The notes beneath the pieces are model-generated. The model worked only from the letters and a program-made list of their open reading frames with translations. It made no database searches and had not been told where the DNA came from. Both the position numbers and the translations under genes were made by a program. Shown here in pieces: positions 11,257 to 23,113 of a stretch of DNA of 64,000 bases. Numbering within the stretch: the first letter of the stretch is position 1; each line of letters starts with the position of its first letter. The stretch is from Adiantum capillus-veneris (lineage: Eukaryota > Streptophyta > Polypodiopsida > Polypodiales > Pteridaceae), in NCBI GenBank assembly GCA_014529385.2, contig CM043969.1:16876446-16940445 (forward strand), read 5' to 3'.

Positions 11257-11912
11257 TGTTGTAGTGGTTAGCTGCAATTGGGATAGCTGGCGTAATGGTT
11301 AATTATGTGTTGTCTATTTATTTCTAATTGAGTTGATGATGATTTTGTAGATTGGAATGCGGGGAGTTGATGACGAGGCATCGGCAATTACTCTTGGCCA
11401 TTTTATATTTGCACAGTATTTTAGAATCTCATTTCAATAAGCCACTATGGCTCTGTACATAATTGTAGTGGGAACTCCCCTTATGGGTCATGCAAGAATC
11501 AATGAGCTTCACTCATTTACAAAAGTGAAGTGGTTGTAAAAAGAGGGTCAATTTTTGGCACCTTAAACTCAAAAATAATATATTAAATACCAACTCCACA
11601 AGAGAGGTGCAGTGGAGTTTGGGTTTGGGGTTAGATTTAGGCCTTTCTCTTGCAGATTCTCTTCTCTACTCTCTTATGCTATGTTCTATTTGTTGTGTAC
11701 TCTCTAATCTAGTCTCCATCTCTTACACGTCTCTTACACTCTCTTACAAGCATGTCTATGTCAATTTTATGTTCTCTATGTGTGTGTGTGTCATAGTCTA
11801 TGTGTGTGTGTGTGTGCTTGGAAATTGGGAAAAGAGGTGGACAAGTTGATGGTGATGTTTGTGAGCATGTGTTGAATAATCTAAGCAATCGGCCTCCCCA
11901 TATCTTATCCCA
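11257..11912 (+). repeat. Probable 5' LTR of element B
   Basis: Bounded on the right by the primer site at 11,917 with a 4-base spacer (LTR end reads ...tatccca). The left end is uncertain: TG dinucleotides at 11,234 and 11,257 are both possible. No second copy exists in the window to confirm the ends. It includes a TG-rich microsatellite at 11,780-11,817. Confidence 0.55.
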
Positions 11913-11916
11913 AGAG

Positions 11917-11928
11917 TGGTATCAGAGC
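11917..11928 (+). other. Primer-binding site of B (tggtatcagagc)
   Basis: Exact 12-base complement of the 3' end of plant initiator tRNA-Met. It lies just after the presumed LTR. Confidence 0.85.
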
Positions 11929-13426
11929 AAACAGGTTTGAGTAAATTGGCATCAGATTTCAATTTCAAGAAGGGAATTTCTCAAATTGACAACCTCGAAA
12001 TTGCAATTTATCAATTTGCAATACAAAGATTTAAGGATTCGTGGAAATTCAAAGCTTAATCGGTGGAATTTTCAAAACAAATTTTGCTTGGTCTTTAATC
12101 GGCGGCGCATCAGCAACTAATTGGCAAGCGGATTTCAGTTTCGGCTTCATGATGTTTCGATACGGTAGGAAAAGTCTCAATTCTCAAATTTAATGCCTAA
12201 TTAGTGCGGATTGGGAAGGCGAGTAAGAGAGGAAAGAAAGAAGGAGTTAATTGCCTAATTTAATTGACGACGAAGCGATATGATCGACACTGCTACGGCT
12301 CCACTCGGGAAAGATTGAAGCTTTGAAGGATTTTGAGGAATTGTGAAGCCACGACAGAATTACAAGCTTTCGAAAAATTCAAGGGGGGACTTCAAATTCT
12401 GCACTCGGCCCGATCCTCCTTGAGTTAAAAGCTCGAGTTTGCAAACTACGAGAACAACTCCTTGGTCCAATTTTTCCTTCTATTGACCACCATAAAAAAA
12501 GGCTGCAAATTGTTACCAACAGGATCTCCCCTGCTTGTCGATTAAACTCTCCCACTGGCTCGGCAGTCGAAACACCTTCTGCTGCAGCCTGCTAAGAGGC
12601 TAAAAGTACAGGGCAACATCTTCTTTGCAAAGCCTGCACGCTGTCATGCAAGTGCCTTCACACTTTTTTTGACAAAAGGTGAGGCCTTAAATTAAAAGGT
12701 GAATCTTTCTTTGACAAAAGGTGAGGCCTTACATTAGAAGGTGAATGGCGGGCCACCCGTGGAAGTACCTAGTGGTCATAAACTAAAAGAAAAGGCAGGC
12801 ACCCCATTACCTTTAGTCTACAACCCATTAAGCTTTTAAAGAAAACATACATCTAAGCATTCATTCACTCCCCCTTCTCAACTCCTTAATCTCCCGCGGA
12901 CACCATATCATCAGTCTTCGCAACCACCTTCGAAATCTTTCGGCTGACCACCAAACGCTCAAGCCATTGCCTAACCCCAAAGTCGAATCCATTACATAAC
13001 CTTTCATTCAGCTCGAACTACTACGAACCACCCCTTGAACAAGCCATCGTCCATTAATTCAACCACTAAAAAGCTTCACTACCATAGCCAAAGGCTTTAA
13101 ATTGCTGCTTGCCATTGTTTTTGGGACAAGGGAGATCGGGCGCCACGAAATTCAACCGACTTGCAGACGCACCGTCGGATCGCTCATTTCTCTAGAAATT
13201 TCCTAGCGCATCGCCATTCCGGACTGGATGCTACCTTAATTTCTCAGCTAAGTACATTTCATTTTTGTTATTTATTTTATTCTCTTTTATTTATTCCACA
13301 TATTGCATCTGTGAATATCACCAAATAGCCTTTTTAAGCATTACCATTTAAATATTTATTAATATTTATTTATTTATTTATTTTATTTTATTTTAAAGAA
13401 ATTTTTTTAATAAAAACCACGCAATC
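11929..13426 (+). other. Long non-coding leader of element B
   Basis: 1.5 kb between primer site and the gag ATG with no credible ORF. It contains a direct repeat of 37 bases (12,668-12,704 and 12,710-12,746, two mismatches) and becomes very A/T-rich (ttatttattt) just before the ATG. The leader probably carries packaging and dimerisation signals; none can be assigned. Confidence 0.5.
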
Positions 13427-14950
13427 ATGGCACACCTTCCTCAGGCACCCACGATTGCGGAACAACTTCAAAATCTGCAACAGTCCCTCACATATGAACG
13501 CATGCGAAGGCAAGAACTTGAAGATAAATTATTGCATTCTGCACGCACCGAATCTGCACCGGCACCCAAGAAAAACAAAATTAGCAGAAAAGCCTTTACT
13601 TTAAAGGGGTTTTGATGGCACTAAAGATGCTAGCACGGTTCTAGCATGGGTTAGTCAACTAGATGACTATTTTCATGATGAAGACTTCCCCGAGCATGAA
13701 ATGGTAAAATGTGCATCAAATCATCTCACTAGCAGCGCTGCATTGTGGTGGAACGCCACCAAACAACATGGAAGAAGACCACACACCTGGCATGCATTTA
13801 AAAAAGTGTTTTTACCCCAATTTTTGCCCACACAGTACAAAGCTAAAGCACGACGTCAATGGGATTTAATTCGACAGGGTCGAAATGAAGATGTACAGGG
13901 TTACACTGACCCTTTTTGGTATTGTTTAATTCAATTGCAAGCTATTGAACATGTTAATCGCAGGAAATTGAAGCGAAAGTACATATCAGGCTTGGCACTA
14001 CAAATTGGTGCTGAGGTAGATATGTTCGAACCAGATTCTCTATCAAAGGCTATTAATTTGGCTCTCAACACAGAAAAGAAGAAAGGTGGACAACCCTCTC
14101 ACACTGATCAACCTGCTAACACTAACCGCAACAAGAGACCTCCTTTCTCTACTAACTTTGACAGAAACAAACACCAAAGCCGTACTTTTTTCAAGAGACG
14201 TAGATTCGACAATTCTCCTACAACTGCTCAACCTCATACAAGCAACAACAACACCAACACCCAGCAATGAGGCAACCAAAATTCTTTCAACCAACGTTCT
14301 CCTCCAGCTTCTAATGGTAACAAAAAGGTGAAATGTTTTAAATGCTTTCAGTATGGTCACTATGCAGATAAGTGCCCAACTGGTCATGCTAAGGGCAACG
14401 GTCAATCCAATGGCCATTCCAATGGAGTCAACAGAAATTCAAGTCAAAAACCCTTCAACAACAACCGCCCCAATGGAGCTACTCTTAACCTCATCGAAGA
14501 TGCTACTCCCGACAACAATGAAGTGGAAGCTAATTACGGTGAGGGATATGATCCTGATTATGATAACGATGACAACCCATCCTCAGGTACTCTTATATCT
14601 CCTCACACTTTGTTTAAAGTGCAAGGCACTGTTAAGGGTGAAAGTGTCACCATTCTGTTAGATGATGGTAGTAGCCATGATTTCATTCCCACACAATTGG
14701 CACAACAACTATCTCTCTCTGAAATCTCATCACCTCACAAGGTCAAAACTGTTTTTAATAATCAACATTTTAATTGCAAAACCCAAGTCACTGTTGAAGT
14801 TTGCATTGGTGAATTCACACAAGCACGTACATTTTTGGTAGCACCATTGCATGGTCTTGATATGATTTTGGGAATGCCATTTCGTCATGAATTTGACCCA
14901 TTAATTAATTATAAAACACGTACAATGTCTCTCACTCATAATAATAAAAA
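13427..14950 (+). pseudogene. Element B gag, zinc knuckle and protease
   Basis: Starts MAHLPQAPTIAEQLQNLQQS at 13,427; a frameshift near 13,612 leads into the capsid frame (VLAWVSQLDDYFHDEDFPE, then SAALWWNATKQHG at 13,732). A TGA at 14,268 ends that stretch. After a further frameshift a CCHC knuckle is intact ([14 protein letters not shown], about 14,334-14,375). The protease reads [12 protein letters not shown] at about 14,655, so the usual D-[S/T]-G triad has D in the second position, and ILGMPF follows at about 14,866. Gag builds the virus-like particle; protease would cut the polyprotein. The substituted triad suggests the protease had lost activity. Confidence 0.85.
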
Positions 14951-16440
14951 TTTCTCCATCCAAGCAACACTGACACATCAACAATTTTCACTCCTCTCTC
15001 ACACTCAAGCAAAAAGAGCAATTCAAAAACAGGGGAAAACATATCTAGTATTGGTAAATCAAATTTTTGCTAAAACTGAAACTTCACGTAACTCCACACA
15101 CGACGAATTTCTCTCACAGTTTAAAGATTGTTTCATGCATGATCTGCCACCTGGAATTCCACCATCACGCCCAAAAGACCACAAAATTGACATTATACCA
15201 GGTAGTGAACCTCTTTGTAGAGCAACTTATCGTGTAAATCCAACCGCACAGAGGGAGATTCAAACTCAAATTACTGATTTACTTGACCGAGGCCTAATCC
15301 GACCTAGTAGTTCACTATACGGAGCTCCAGTACTTCTTGTCAAGAAGAAAAATGGAACATTTCGTATGTGTATCGACTACAGGGCTTTAAACAAGATCAC
15401 CATTAAGAATAGGTTTCCTATTCCTAGAGTGGATGATCTATTAGACAAACTGAAAGGGGCAAACATCTTTTGCAAAATAGACCTCAAATCAGGGTACCAT
15501 CAAGTTAAAATGTTTGAACATGATGTCTACAAAACTGCTTTTAGAACACAAACTGGACACTATGAATTCCTTGTCATGCCATTTGGTTTGACAAATGCAC
15601 CAGCCACCTTCACACGCATGATGAATAGAATTTTCATTGACCATCAAGATTTTGTGATTGTATTTTTTGATGACATTTTGGTATTCAGTAAATCTGAAGA
15701 AGAGCATAAACAACATTTAACATGTGTATTTGATCTGCTCGCACAAAAAGAGTTCATTTTTCCAATCTGAAATTGAATATTTGGGACATATCGTATCGGG
15801 TAAAGGAATACATGTCGATCCAAAGAAAATTGAAGCCATTCAGTCATGGACTAGACCCAAAAATTTGCATGAGCTACGTTCTTTTATCGGTCTTTGTAGA
15901 TATTATAGGAAATTTGTTTCGTAATTTTGCTTACAAATCACATTATTTGACTCTCCTGTTGAAGAAAAACACACCTTATGAATGGACTGATTTACAAGAA
16001 AGCTTATTTAATGCACTTAAACATGCTTTGACTAATGCACCTGTATTGCAATTGCATGATTTTGAAAGACCATTCTTTGTGGTAGTCACTGATGCTAGTG
16101 GAAAAGGTATCTGTTCAGTCCTTATGCAAGATAACCATCCAATTGCTTTTGAAAGTCGTAAATTCAAACCAGCTGAAACAAAGTTCAGTACTTATGATAA
16201 AGAGTTGACTTCCATGGTACATGCATTGAAAATTTTGGAAATGCTAGGTAAGGGGTACTGACTTGATCATTAAAACTGGTCAAAAAAGTATCAAATATTT
16301 ACTTTCTCAGCCCTTAATAGATGATAGACATATTAAGTCGGCCGCTTTTATTCAAAGTTTTCAGCCCAACATTCAATACCAACCTGGTAAAGAAAACGTT
16401 GTAGCTGATGCTTTGAGTAGAAGACCCTCCCTTAATAATT
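14951..16440 (+). pseudogene. Element B reverse transcriptase and RNase H
   Basis: Open from the protease into [72 protein letters not shown], and catalytic [12 protein letters not shown] at about 15,655 (FFDD is common in chromovirus-type plant elements). A frameshift near 15,740-15,770 and another near 15,920 break the end. RNase H has FFVVVTDASGKG (about 16,074; catalytic Asp kept) and STYDKELTSMVHALK, with a TGA at 16,259. YQPGKENVVADALSRR (about 16,378) closes the domain. Confidence 0.88.
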
Positions 16441-17390
16441 TATCAACCATTACGAGAACTTCATTTGACACCATGCCTAACACTTATGCACATGATGATG
16501 ACTTCAAAATGACATGGTTGCATATGCTTGATAATTCTGTGCACACATTCCTCGAATACACTATTCAAGAAAACTTCCTTTATTTCAAACAAAAATTGTG
16601 TGTAACTAAACCTTTCCGTACATTAATTATTGAAGAATTGCACAAACCACCTTATGCTGTACATAGAGGATTTGCTGCAAGTTTTCAAAATTTATGTCAA
16701 AATTTCTATTGGCCTACTATGAGAATGGATGTTAAACAGTATGTTTCAACTTGTTTGATTTGCCAAAAAATCAAAGTAGCCTACAGGTAAGAAATTGGGA
16801 CTTTTACACCCTCTCCCCATTCCTGAAAGGCCTTGGGAACACATTTCAATGGATTTTGTACTGGTTTCCCACTCACAATGCACAAACAGAACATGATTTG
16901 GACTATTATTGACCGTTTTTCTAAACAAGCATATTTCATTCCTTGTAAGAAAACACTCACAGCACATCAAGCTGCACTTTTGTTTCTTAAGATTGTTTTT
17001 CCACATCATGGTTTGTCTAAAGTGATTATTTCCGATCGAGATTCAAAATTTTGTAGTGCTTTTTGGACTACTGTGTTTGAAAATATTGGCACTACACTTG
17101 ACTTCACTTCTGCATTTCATCCTGAATCTAATGGTCAAACCGAAGTCACCAACTGCACTATTATTGACTTGTTAAAGGCTTATGTTTCTTCTCAACCTAA
17201 GAAATGGGATGATTACCTACATATTCTACAATTTTCATACAACAACACCACTCACACTGCCACGTGTAAATCTCCGTTTGAAATTGTATATGGTCACTCT
17301 CTTCCTACTCCTGCTTCACGTCTTTCTAATGTGGTGCCTGCCACCACTGATAATTTCACTACTGACTTTCATGATATTTATGCAGTTTTT
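16441..17390 (+). pseudogene. Element B integrase, truncated
   Basis: The HHCC finger is present (HKPPYAVHRGFAASFQ at 16,640, then CLICQKIK at 16,753), followed by a stop at 16,788. The core reads HISMDFV (first Asp), a frameshift, WTIIDRFSKQAYFIPCKKT, VIISDRDSKF (second Asp, about 17,028) and ESNGQTEVTN (Glu, about 17,127). Sequence ends after FEIVYGHSLPTP and DFHDIYAV; the C-terminal domain and chromodomain are missing because of the junction with A near 17,390. Confidence 0.85.
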
Positions 17391-17392
17391 TT

Positions 17393-18160
17393 CCAAAGTC
17401 TACTATGGCCAAAGTGTGTTGATATTCAATCCCACAAGAATTGACTATCACTTTTTCAAGCAGCCCTAATGGTCTTTCAATGTGTCCGTCAGCCAATTGC
17501 AATTTCATTTGAGTTTTCTAATGGCTGGTTGTCCCCAGGATTCCCATATTGTTTTTGTGGCTATGGCTATGCCTGCTCAACTATCCAGTATTGCCATGGT
17601 TTCAATGTCATTATATTTCAGTGGAAGGGTTGTGTTTCCTTCTTCCCCTTCGTAATATTCTCTAACTTGTTTCATTGGAACATATCGAATCTCTTCGTTG
17701 TCCATTTCGTTTTTCAATTTTTCCAAGTTTTTTGAGGTTAGCCCTATTATCCTCACCTTCTCTAAAGTTTTCTGTAGATCATTCCATAAATATGGTGAGT
17801 ATTAACAGTTCTCCCAAGGTAAGAGTGCATTGGATGGGTGTAGACATGATTGAATGAATATTGTCTACTTCTAGGGTCTGTTCCGCTCGTTTTACTTGAG
17901 TGGTCTTACACAGTATGGATTCATCTTCGTTATCTCACAAGTAAGAGGGTAGTGATTTCAAGGTCAATGGTTTTGACATTCCTGAAGCTTCAGATCCGCA
18001 ATCCTCGTACAAGGATTGTACTCCAATGTTCATATCAGGAGGTACGTTGTCCAACCAAACTTCCTCTATAGGAGCTGACTTTAGAGTTAGGCTCCCATCA
18101 TTGATCTCTTGAACTCTTTCCCATAAGTGTTCTCGCCAATCTTCCTCTACGAATGGAATT
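17393..18160 (-). pseudogene. Element A canonical protease, stop in the active site
   Basis: Minus strand from about 17,665 reads EYYEGEEGNTTLPLKYND, then TMAILDS, a TGA, then AGIAIATKTIWESWG. The TGA falls exactly on the Gly of the D-S-G catalytic triad (GGA to TGA). A frameshift leads on to MKLQLADGHIERPLGLLEK and TLAIVDFGKK, typical protease strands, and the reading ends at the junction with B near 17,393. Upstream (18,160-17,700) a linker in another frame (WREHLWERVQEINDGSLTLK, LTLGELLILT) joins it to gag. The missing ILG half of the protease was lost with the 3' end of B. Confidence 0.75.
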
Positions 18161-19204
18161 TCAATCTAAGGCATCTTCGTTGTCTGGCACTATAAGTTCT
18201 GGTTCTTTTGTTTCAAGGTGGGGTTCTACCACCACTTTGGATTTCTCTTTAGTGTCTCTTACCACAAGCTCCTCAGGTTTTGCCATACTTTTGAGCTTGG
18301 GTTTTTGTTTTTCCAGCATTTCTTGCGTGATTCTTACCAAATTTTGATAAGCTTCAAGCCTTAGCTGCTTCCATGTCTGGAGAAGGATAGTTTTTTCATT
18401 CGTTTTCCATGTTTTGGCATGCTTTAAGTCCTGCTTGATAAGCTTCCAAGGCTGCATTAATAGGCTCAAAAATTTCATCACCAAAATTGATCCTCCAGAT
18501 TTCACGGTTGTTTCTTTGATTTCGCTTCCAGGTTCTTTCACCTTTTCCTGGAATAGATTTTTTGCTTTCTCCTCGATTTCAGCTCGTTGTTTCTATTTTC
18601 TCAATTCATACCTTTTGCTTCTGTTTCTTTTGGTCTTTTGAGAGGCAGCTTTTGTGTTCTCGGAATCATCAGAGGAGTTATGTTTCTTTTTCTTAGCCTG
18701 AGCTCTAGTGATTACCTTGATTGGAACAATCGGTTCACTCTCAGATGAGCTACTAGGTATCACTTGGACTACATTTAATACTGTTTTTCCCTTGTTTAAA
18801 GGATTTTTAGGACAATCTTCTGGGAAGTGTCCTCCCTTTTTGCAACATTGTATGCAATAAGCTTCAATTGGCTTGAGGTTCTTGTCAGGCTCTAGGCATT
18901 CATTTTTCCAATGATCAACTGCACCACAGTTATGACATTTTCCTGTTCTTGGCTTAATCATGGGTCTTACCATGGGAGGTCTGACACATTGATTAGCTAC
19001 ATAATACATTGGTACGAGCTCTAGTGGAGCATAAGTTACAGGTTCTTCCATTGGTGGTGGATGTGAATTATACCAATCTCCCTCTACCATTACTGTAGAT
19101 GGACTAGGCTGAGGATAGGGTGTAACAGGCACAAGTGCTTGTTCCTCTATGACTCCCTCTGGATGCATGTACTTTACAGGCATTGCATTATGTCCTCGAT
19201 ACAA
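18161..19204 (-). pseudogene. Element A gag, nucleocapsid with zinc knuckles
   Basis: The frame 19,204-18,593 contains a CCHC knuckle (KCHNCGAVDHWKNEC) and a second one with one extra residue (YCIQCCKKGGHFPEDC), then a basic nuclear-signal-like tail (RAQAKKKKHNSSDD, TKRNRSKRYELRK). A stop at 18,593 separates it from a Lys/Glu-rich segment (18,541-18,161). Knuckles bind element RNA for packaging. A third, degenerate knuckle (WCEIEGKWTNHETNEC) can be read upstream near 19,400. Confidence 0.82.
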
Positions 19205-19229
19205 AGGTTTGTTGACCCAGCACGGATTG

Positions 19230-20560
19230 AGGTCTTTTCATACCCATCGATGGTCTTTGACCTTGGGCCATATTAAGTTGATATCTGTACATGGGTTGTC
19301 CTTGTGGCCTCATAGGTACGTACTGAACATTCTCATCATACTTTGGTCGGAAGTAGCACTCGTTGGTCTCATGGTTGGTCCATTTACCCTCAATTTCACA
19401 CCATTTCTACGGTCTAATTGGTTGTCTCTGTTGAGGTATTCTTTGTCCTGGTCCCCTCATAGGTGTTTTTTGCATGTTGTTCATCATGTCGTTCATCCTT
19501 TTGAGCATATCTTCTATGGCTAAAATCGGTGCTACAATAGCCGTTCCTACTTATGCTGTTTTAGTGGACGTTGTTTTCTCACTTTGGTTATCCTTAGGGA
19601 TATCTTCTTCGTTGAAAATATCACAATTGTCTCCTTAGTCAATAGCATCTGACACACACTCTTCTAGGGTTGTATGCTTCTTGCTATAGAGTATAGCATG
19701 AAGTTCTTTGTTTAGCAGTCCCTCAAGAAAGATACGAGCTGTTCTTCTGCAGGTATCTCTAGCCCTGGGCATCTGGCAATGTATTGTTTCATTCGAGTCG
19801 CACAATCCCTAACAGACTCACCATGTTTCTGTTTAAAGCTATAGATTTGAGCTACCGTATTATGTTTGATCCCCATTTTAGAAGAAGCAGCTACAAATCC
19901 TTGAGCTAATGTGTTTAAGTCCATGATTGACCTTGGTTGAATGTTTTGGAACCATGTCAATGCTTTTCCTTCTAATGTCATTCCAAACCCCTTGAATTTA
20001 GTATGAAAATTGAATATACGCTCTGCTCTTAGCACTTGCTTAAAGCTTGCTAAGTGGTCGTATGGATCCCCTAATCCACTGTATTTTTTGACCCATTTCT
20101 GAAAATCAGCTGGTCTAACGCGTTTGTTTGGTTCAACTCCCGGTCTCCTGGCAGTTGGTCCTGCTCTGAGTCCTTCAAACCAGTCTGTCGAAAATAGTGA
20201 CTCATGTAGCCCTGGACTGGCCGTAGTGTCACCCGGTTTTCTACGTGATGAGGTGGTTTTTGGTTTCTTAACATTACTCTCAGAAGATCTCTCACGGCGT
20301 TCATCTCTTGGAATTAATTTTGGTCCTTGTCCCAATATCCAATCCCTTATAGAATACCCTTGATATTTGGTTTCTTCTACCTCCTCAGGAGTCATCATAA
20401 CAAAGTTGTTGTTGTTATAAAAATCCCTAAACAGGTATGTTGGTAGGTCAGATGATCCCTTATCCTTTATTTTCAAGATATAGATGATCTTCATGGCCGT
20501 CAGTTGCCCTGATTTGGCATGCAAAGTCCACAAAAGATCTTTTACATTTCTATCCTCCCA
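19230..20560 (-). pseudogene. Element A gag, capsid region
   Basis: The frame 20,533-19,712 contains a Ty3-type gag core: DPYDHLASFKQVLRAERIFN, GMTLEGKALTWFQNIQP and GESVRDCATRMKQY, ending in EEQLVSFLRDC at a TAG. The frame continues after the stop with KNFMLYS-type residues in a shifted frame down to about 19,230. A Ser/Lys-rich N-terminal part (RRERSSESNVKKPKTTSSRR) precedes the core. Capsid forms the particle shell. Confidence 0.82.
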
Positions 20561-20639
20561 ACAATAGACTCCGATCCTAGGATTATATGTACTAAGACTT
20601 TCAAAGGCTTCAAATCTACTTGATCGTATCCCTCGAATT

Positions 20640-21103
20640 CTAAAGTTGGTGTCCTTCTTTTGCTGACAAATCTAGGATTCTGGTGTTTACTTCTAACCTC
20701 CATTTGTCTATCACGTCAGGGTTTTCAACTTGTAAATATTGAGTTTCGTTTATGTCCATGTACATTTTTCCTTGTTTGTTTGCCCTGATCTCTTCTTCAA
20801 ACTCAATACCATAGTCATCAATGCGAATAGCATACTCTTTGTTGGGATCCAAGTAAATCTGAGCTCCATGGCGATTAGTCTTATAAAAAGAAAGTATATG
20901 CTTATAGCGCATTGTCGTTCCGGTTTCCGAGTGAGTTGAATAGGAAGACATTTCAAATGTTGAATCTGAAAAGTGTCTGAGACTTCTTCAAGAATAGTGT
21001 GCAAGGAATTGCCTTGATCCACGCTTTCTTCGGTGGATACTCTACTGGAGATTTCTCTGAGTATGCCATGATTTCCTAGTACACGACCAGATCTAAGGTT
21101 CAT
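20640..21103 (-). pseudogene. Element A gag N-terminus
   Basis: ATG at 21,103 opens MNLRSGRVLGNHGI, a typical gag start for plant Ty3 elements of this branch. After a frameshift near 20,950 the frame 20,951-20,640 continues with RHGAQIYLDPNKEYAIRIDD and QYLQVENPDVIDKWRLEVN. A stop at 20,640 and frameshifts separate it from the capsid part. Confidence 0.7.
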
Positions 21104-23093
21104 AAAGACTTTTGAAGCCCTGGATAGAGTACTTACCTTTGGATTGACTTGTTGTCAATTTCTACTTGATTTGATTGCAACTTTCTTTCAAGCTACCTAT
21201 TCCTTTTCTGCAACCTGATTCCTGTATAAATTTGATAAAGTTAGCTATTCTTTCACAAAGACTGTATAAGTTTTTATAACTATTGTGATTGTTCTGTGTG
21301 TATCACTTCAAATCAAGCTATGGGAGTCAACAAATAACTTTCAGATTCGACTTTGGCAAAAAATCAAAGGATTAATCTGCAACTTGGAAACTGAGTGAAC
21401 ATGTACCAATTTGGATCCAATTGAACCCAGAATTGCCTGGTGGCTTTGTATTATGCTGGCCTAACACTGTACAAGTTCAAAAGTAAAAAATGATGGCTCT
21501 GTGTAGCAATAGTAAATAATCGTGATTATTTACTTTTGCAAGTTTTTTGCACTTTTTGGCTTGGTTTTCCAAGTATACAACCTGTTAAAGTCCCTGGACA
21601 AGTTTCAACAAGTTTGAAAATCTGTTCAAGTTTATCAATTGTTTTGTATCTGAAGACTCTGATTTCAAGAATCTGGCTTAAGTCTCACTTTTGTAATCCA
21701 AATTTCACCAAAATTGATTTGTGGGGTCTACTTGATATGCTTGACCTTGTGGTATACTCAAATTTGCAAATTTGTCAATTTTTGAAGCAGACGTAAATAA
21801 TCGCGATTATTTACTCCAGCTATATTTTTGCAAATTTTTATCCCAGCTTTGACACAGATCTGTTAAGCACTTCAACTTAAGGTCTCTGGATAAGTTTCAA
21901 CAAGTTTCGACAAGTTTTGATCAAATGGTCATCAGTTTTTTGTCCGCAGACTAACTTTACAAATTTGGTCACAATTTCCAATCCAATGATCCAAATCTTG
22001 GTCACAATTTCCAATCCAATGATCCAAATCTTACCAAATTTGGTTTGTGGGTCTTATTACAACATGGTAAAGCTAGTGGTATGCTTACTTGGTCAAAAAA
22101 AAAAGTTAAAAAATGGAGCAGATGTAAATAATCGCGATTATTTACAACTGGCAACTTTTTGCATCTTTTTGGTCACTGGGCATGTACACATGTTTATCAC
22201 ATCCATATAAGCCTATGAATCAAATTTCATCAAGTTTGGACAAATTTTTTCCCAATTTACACTCAAGTCAGTACAAACTTTAGTTTATACCCATTTTTTT
22301 GTCAGTTTGGTGATCCAAATCTTTTGTGCCTTTACAAAAGTTGTTTGTACATATGTAATGAGTCAATGGTATGAACCTTGGTCAAATCTAAGCTGAAAGT
22401 TAATAATGGCGATTATTAGCTTCAGGCTTGAAATGAACCAATTTTTGCACTTTTTTAAAGGAAAAACCTTTTATGCGTTATTTTAAGCTTATAAATCAAG
22501 TCAAACTTAAATTGGCCTAAAATGTCAAGAAAAAGTAAATAATTTGAGTTTTGGCCAACTCTTGAAATTTTTACCTCAAAGTGTCCTTGAGCTTACCCAC
22601 TGGTTCAGACACTTTTAAGCTTACTCTAGAGTCAGATTGAGTGGTTTGGAGTCTTTGCGTGCTATTTCTAGCCGTAGACCTGGAATTCTGCAACTTCCAA
22701 TAACAACTCACACTTGATTCTTTCAGAGAGAGCAATGTTCTGAAATCCACCTCGGATCCTACTTACCCTACTCCTAGGTTCTCATGCAATGGGGTTGTGG
22801 AAAGTGTCCACAAACACTCATTTTCTTGTTTTTTAAGGTTTTCTGAGCATTGATCTTAAGACTTGTCTTGTCTATCAATCATCCTCAAAATCCTAATGTA
22901 TTTCTACAATCCTACAATCCTAAAGGCAATCAGCAAGTACGATTACCTCCAAGCTACCTCTACACAGCAAAAGACGACAATCTTAGGCTATGCAGTTTCT
23001 AAAGGATAGTTTTGAACTCTAGGCGATCCTAGAGGAAGTTGAAGGATAACTTCACAAAACGCTCATGTTTTTTCCTAGTTTAGGTCTCTTCGA
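21104..23093 (-). promoter_or_regulatory. Leader of element A with palindrome-bearing repeats
   Basis: 2 kb without ORFs between primer site and gag. Four palindromic motifs stand at 21,511-21,534, 21,793-21,814 (perfect over 22 bases, core AATAATCGCGATTATT), 22,124-22,145 (perfect) and 22,399-22,420 (decayed), spaced 275-331 bases. Each unit also shares a block like aactttttgca followed by ttgg and phrases such as caagtttgaacaag, so these are diverged tandem repeats. A further half-motif lies in the LTR (23,440). The same motif precedes the third ORF. The role is unknown. Confidence 0.65.
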
Positions 23094-23111
23094 TCCCCGA
23101 CAGCGGCGCTA
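23094..23111 (-). other. Primer-binding site of A, tRNA-Asp type
   Basis: The minus strand reads tagcgccgctgtcgggga, matching 15 of 18 bases of the tRNA-Asp-complementary site (tggcgccgttgccgggga) used by many Athila/Tat-type plant elements. It lies two bases inside the LTR end, as expected. Confidence 0.8.
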
Positions 23112-23113
23112 AA

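Larger units (their letters stand above)
11257..17390 (+). mobile_element. Ty3/Gypsy element B nested in A, lacking its 3' end
   Basis: B has a probable 5' LTR, a tRNA-Met primer site, a long leader, gag, protease, RT, RNase H and integrase in plus orientation. It stops abruptly near 17,390 inside the integrase C-terminal region, where element A protease sequence resumes on the other strand. No 3' LTR or polypurine tract is present and no target duplication flanks it. So B inserted into A and a later deletion removed the 3' part of B together with part of A's protease. Confidence 0.8.

Noticed and set aside
14043..14417. 124-residue minus-strand ORF
   Set aside because: Antisense shadow of element B gag and knuckle.
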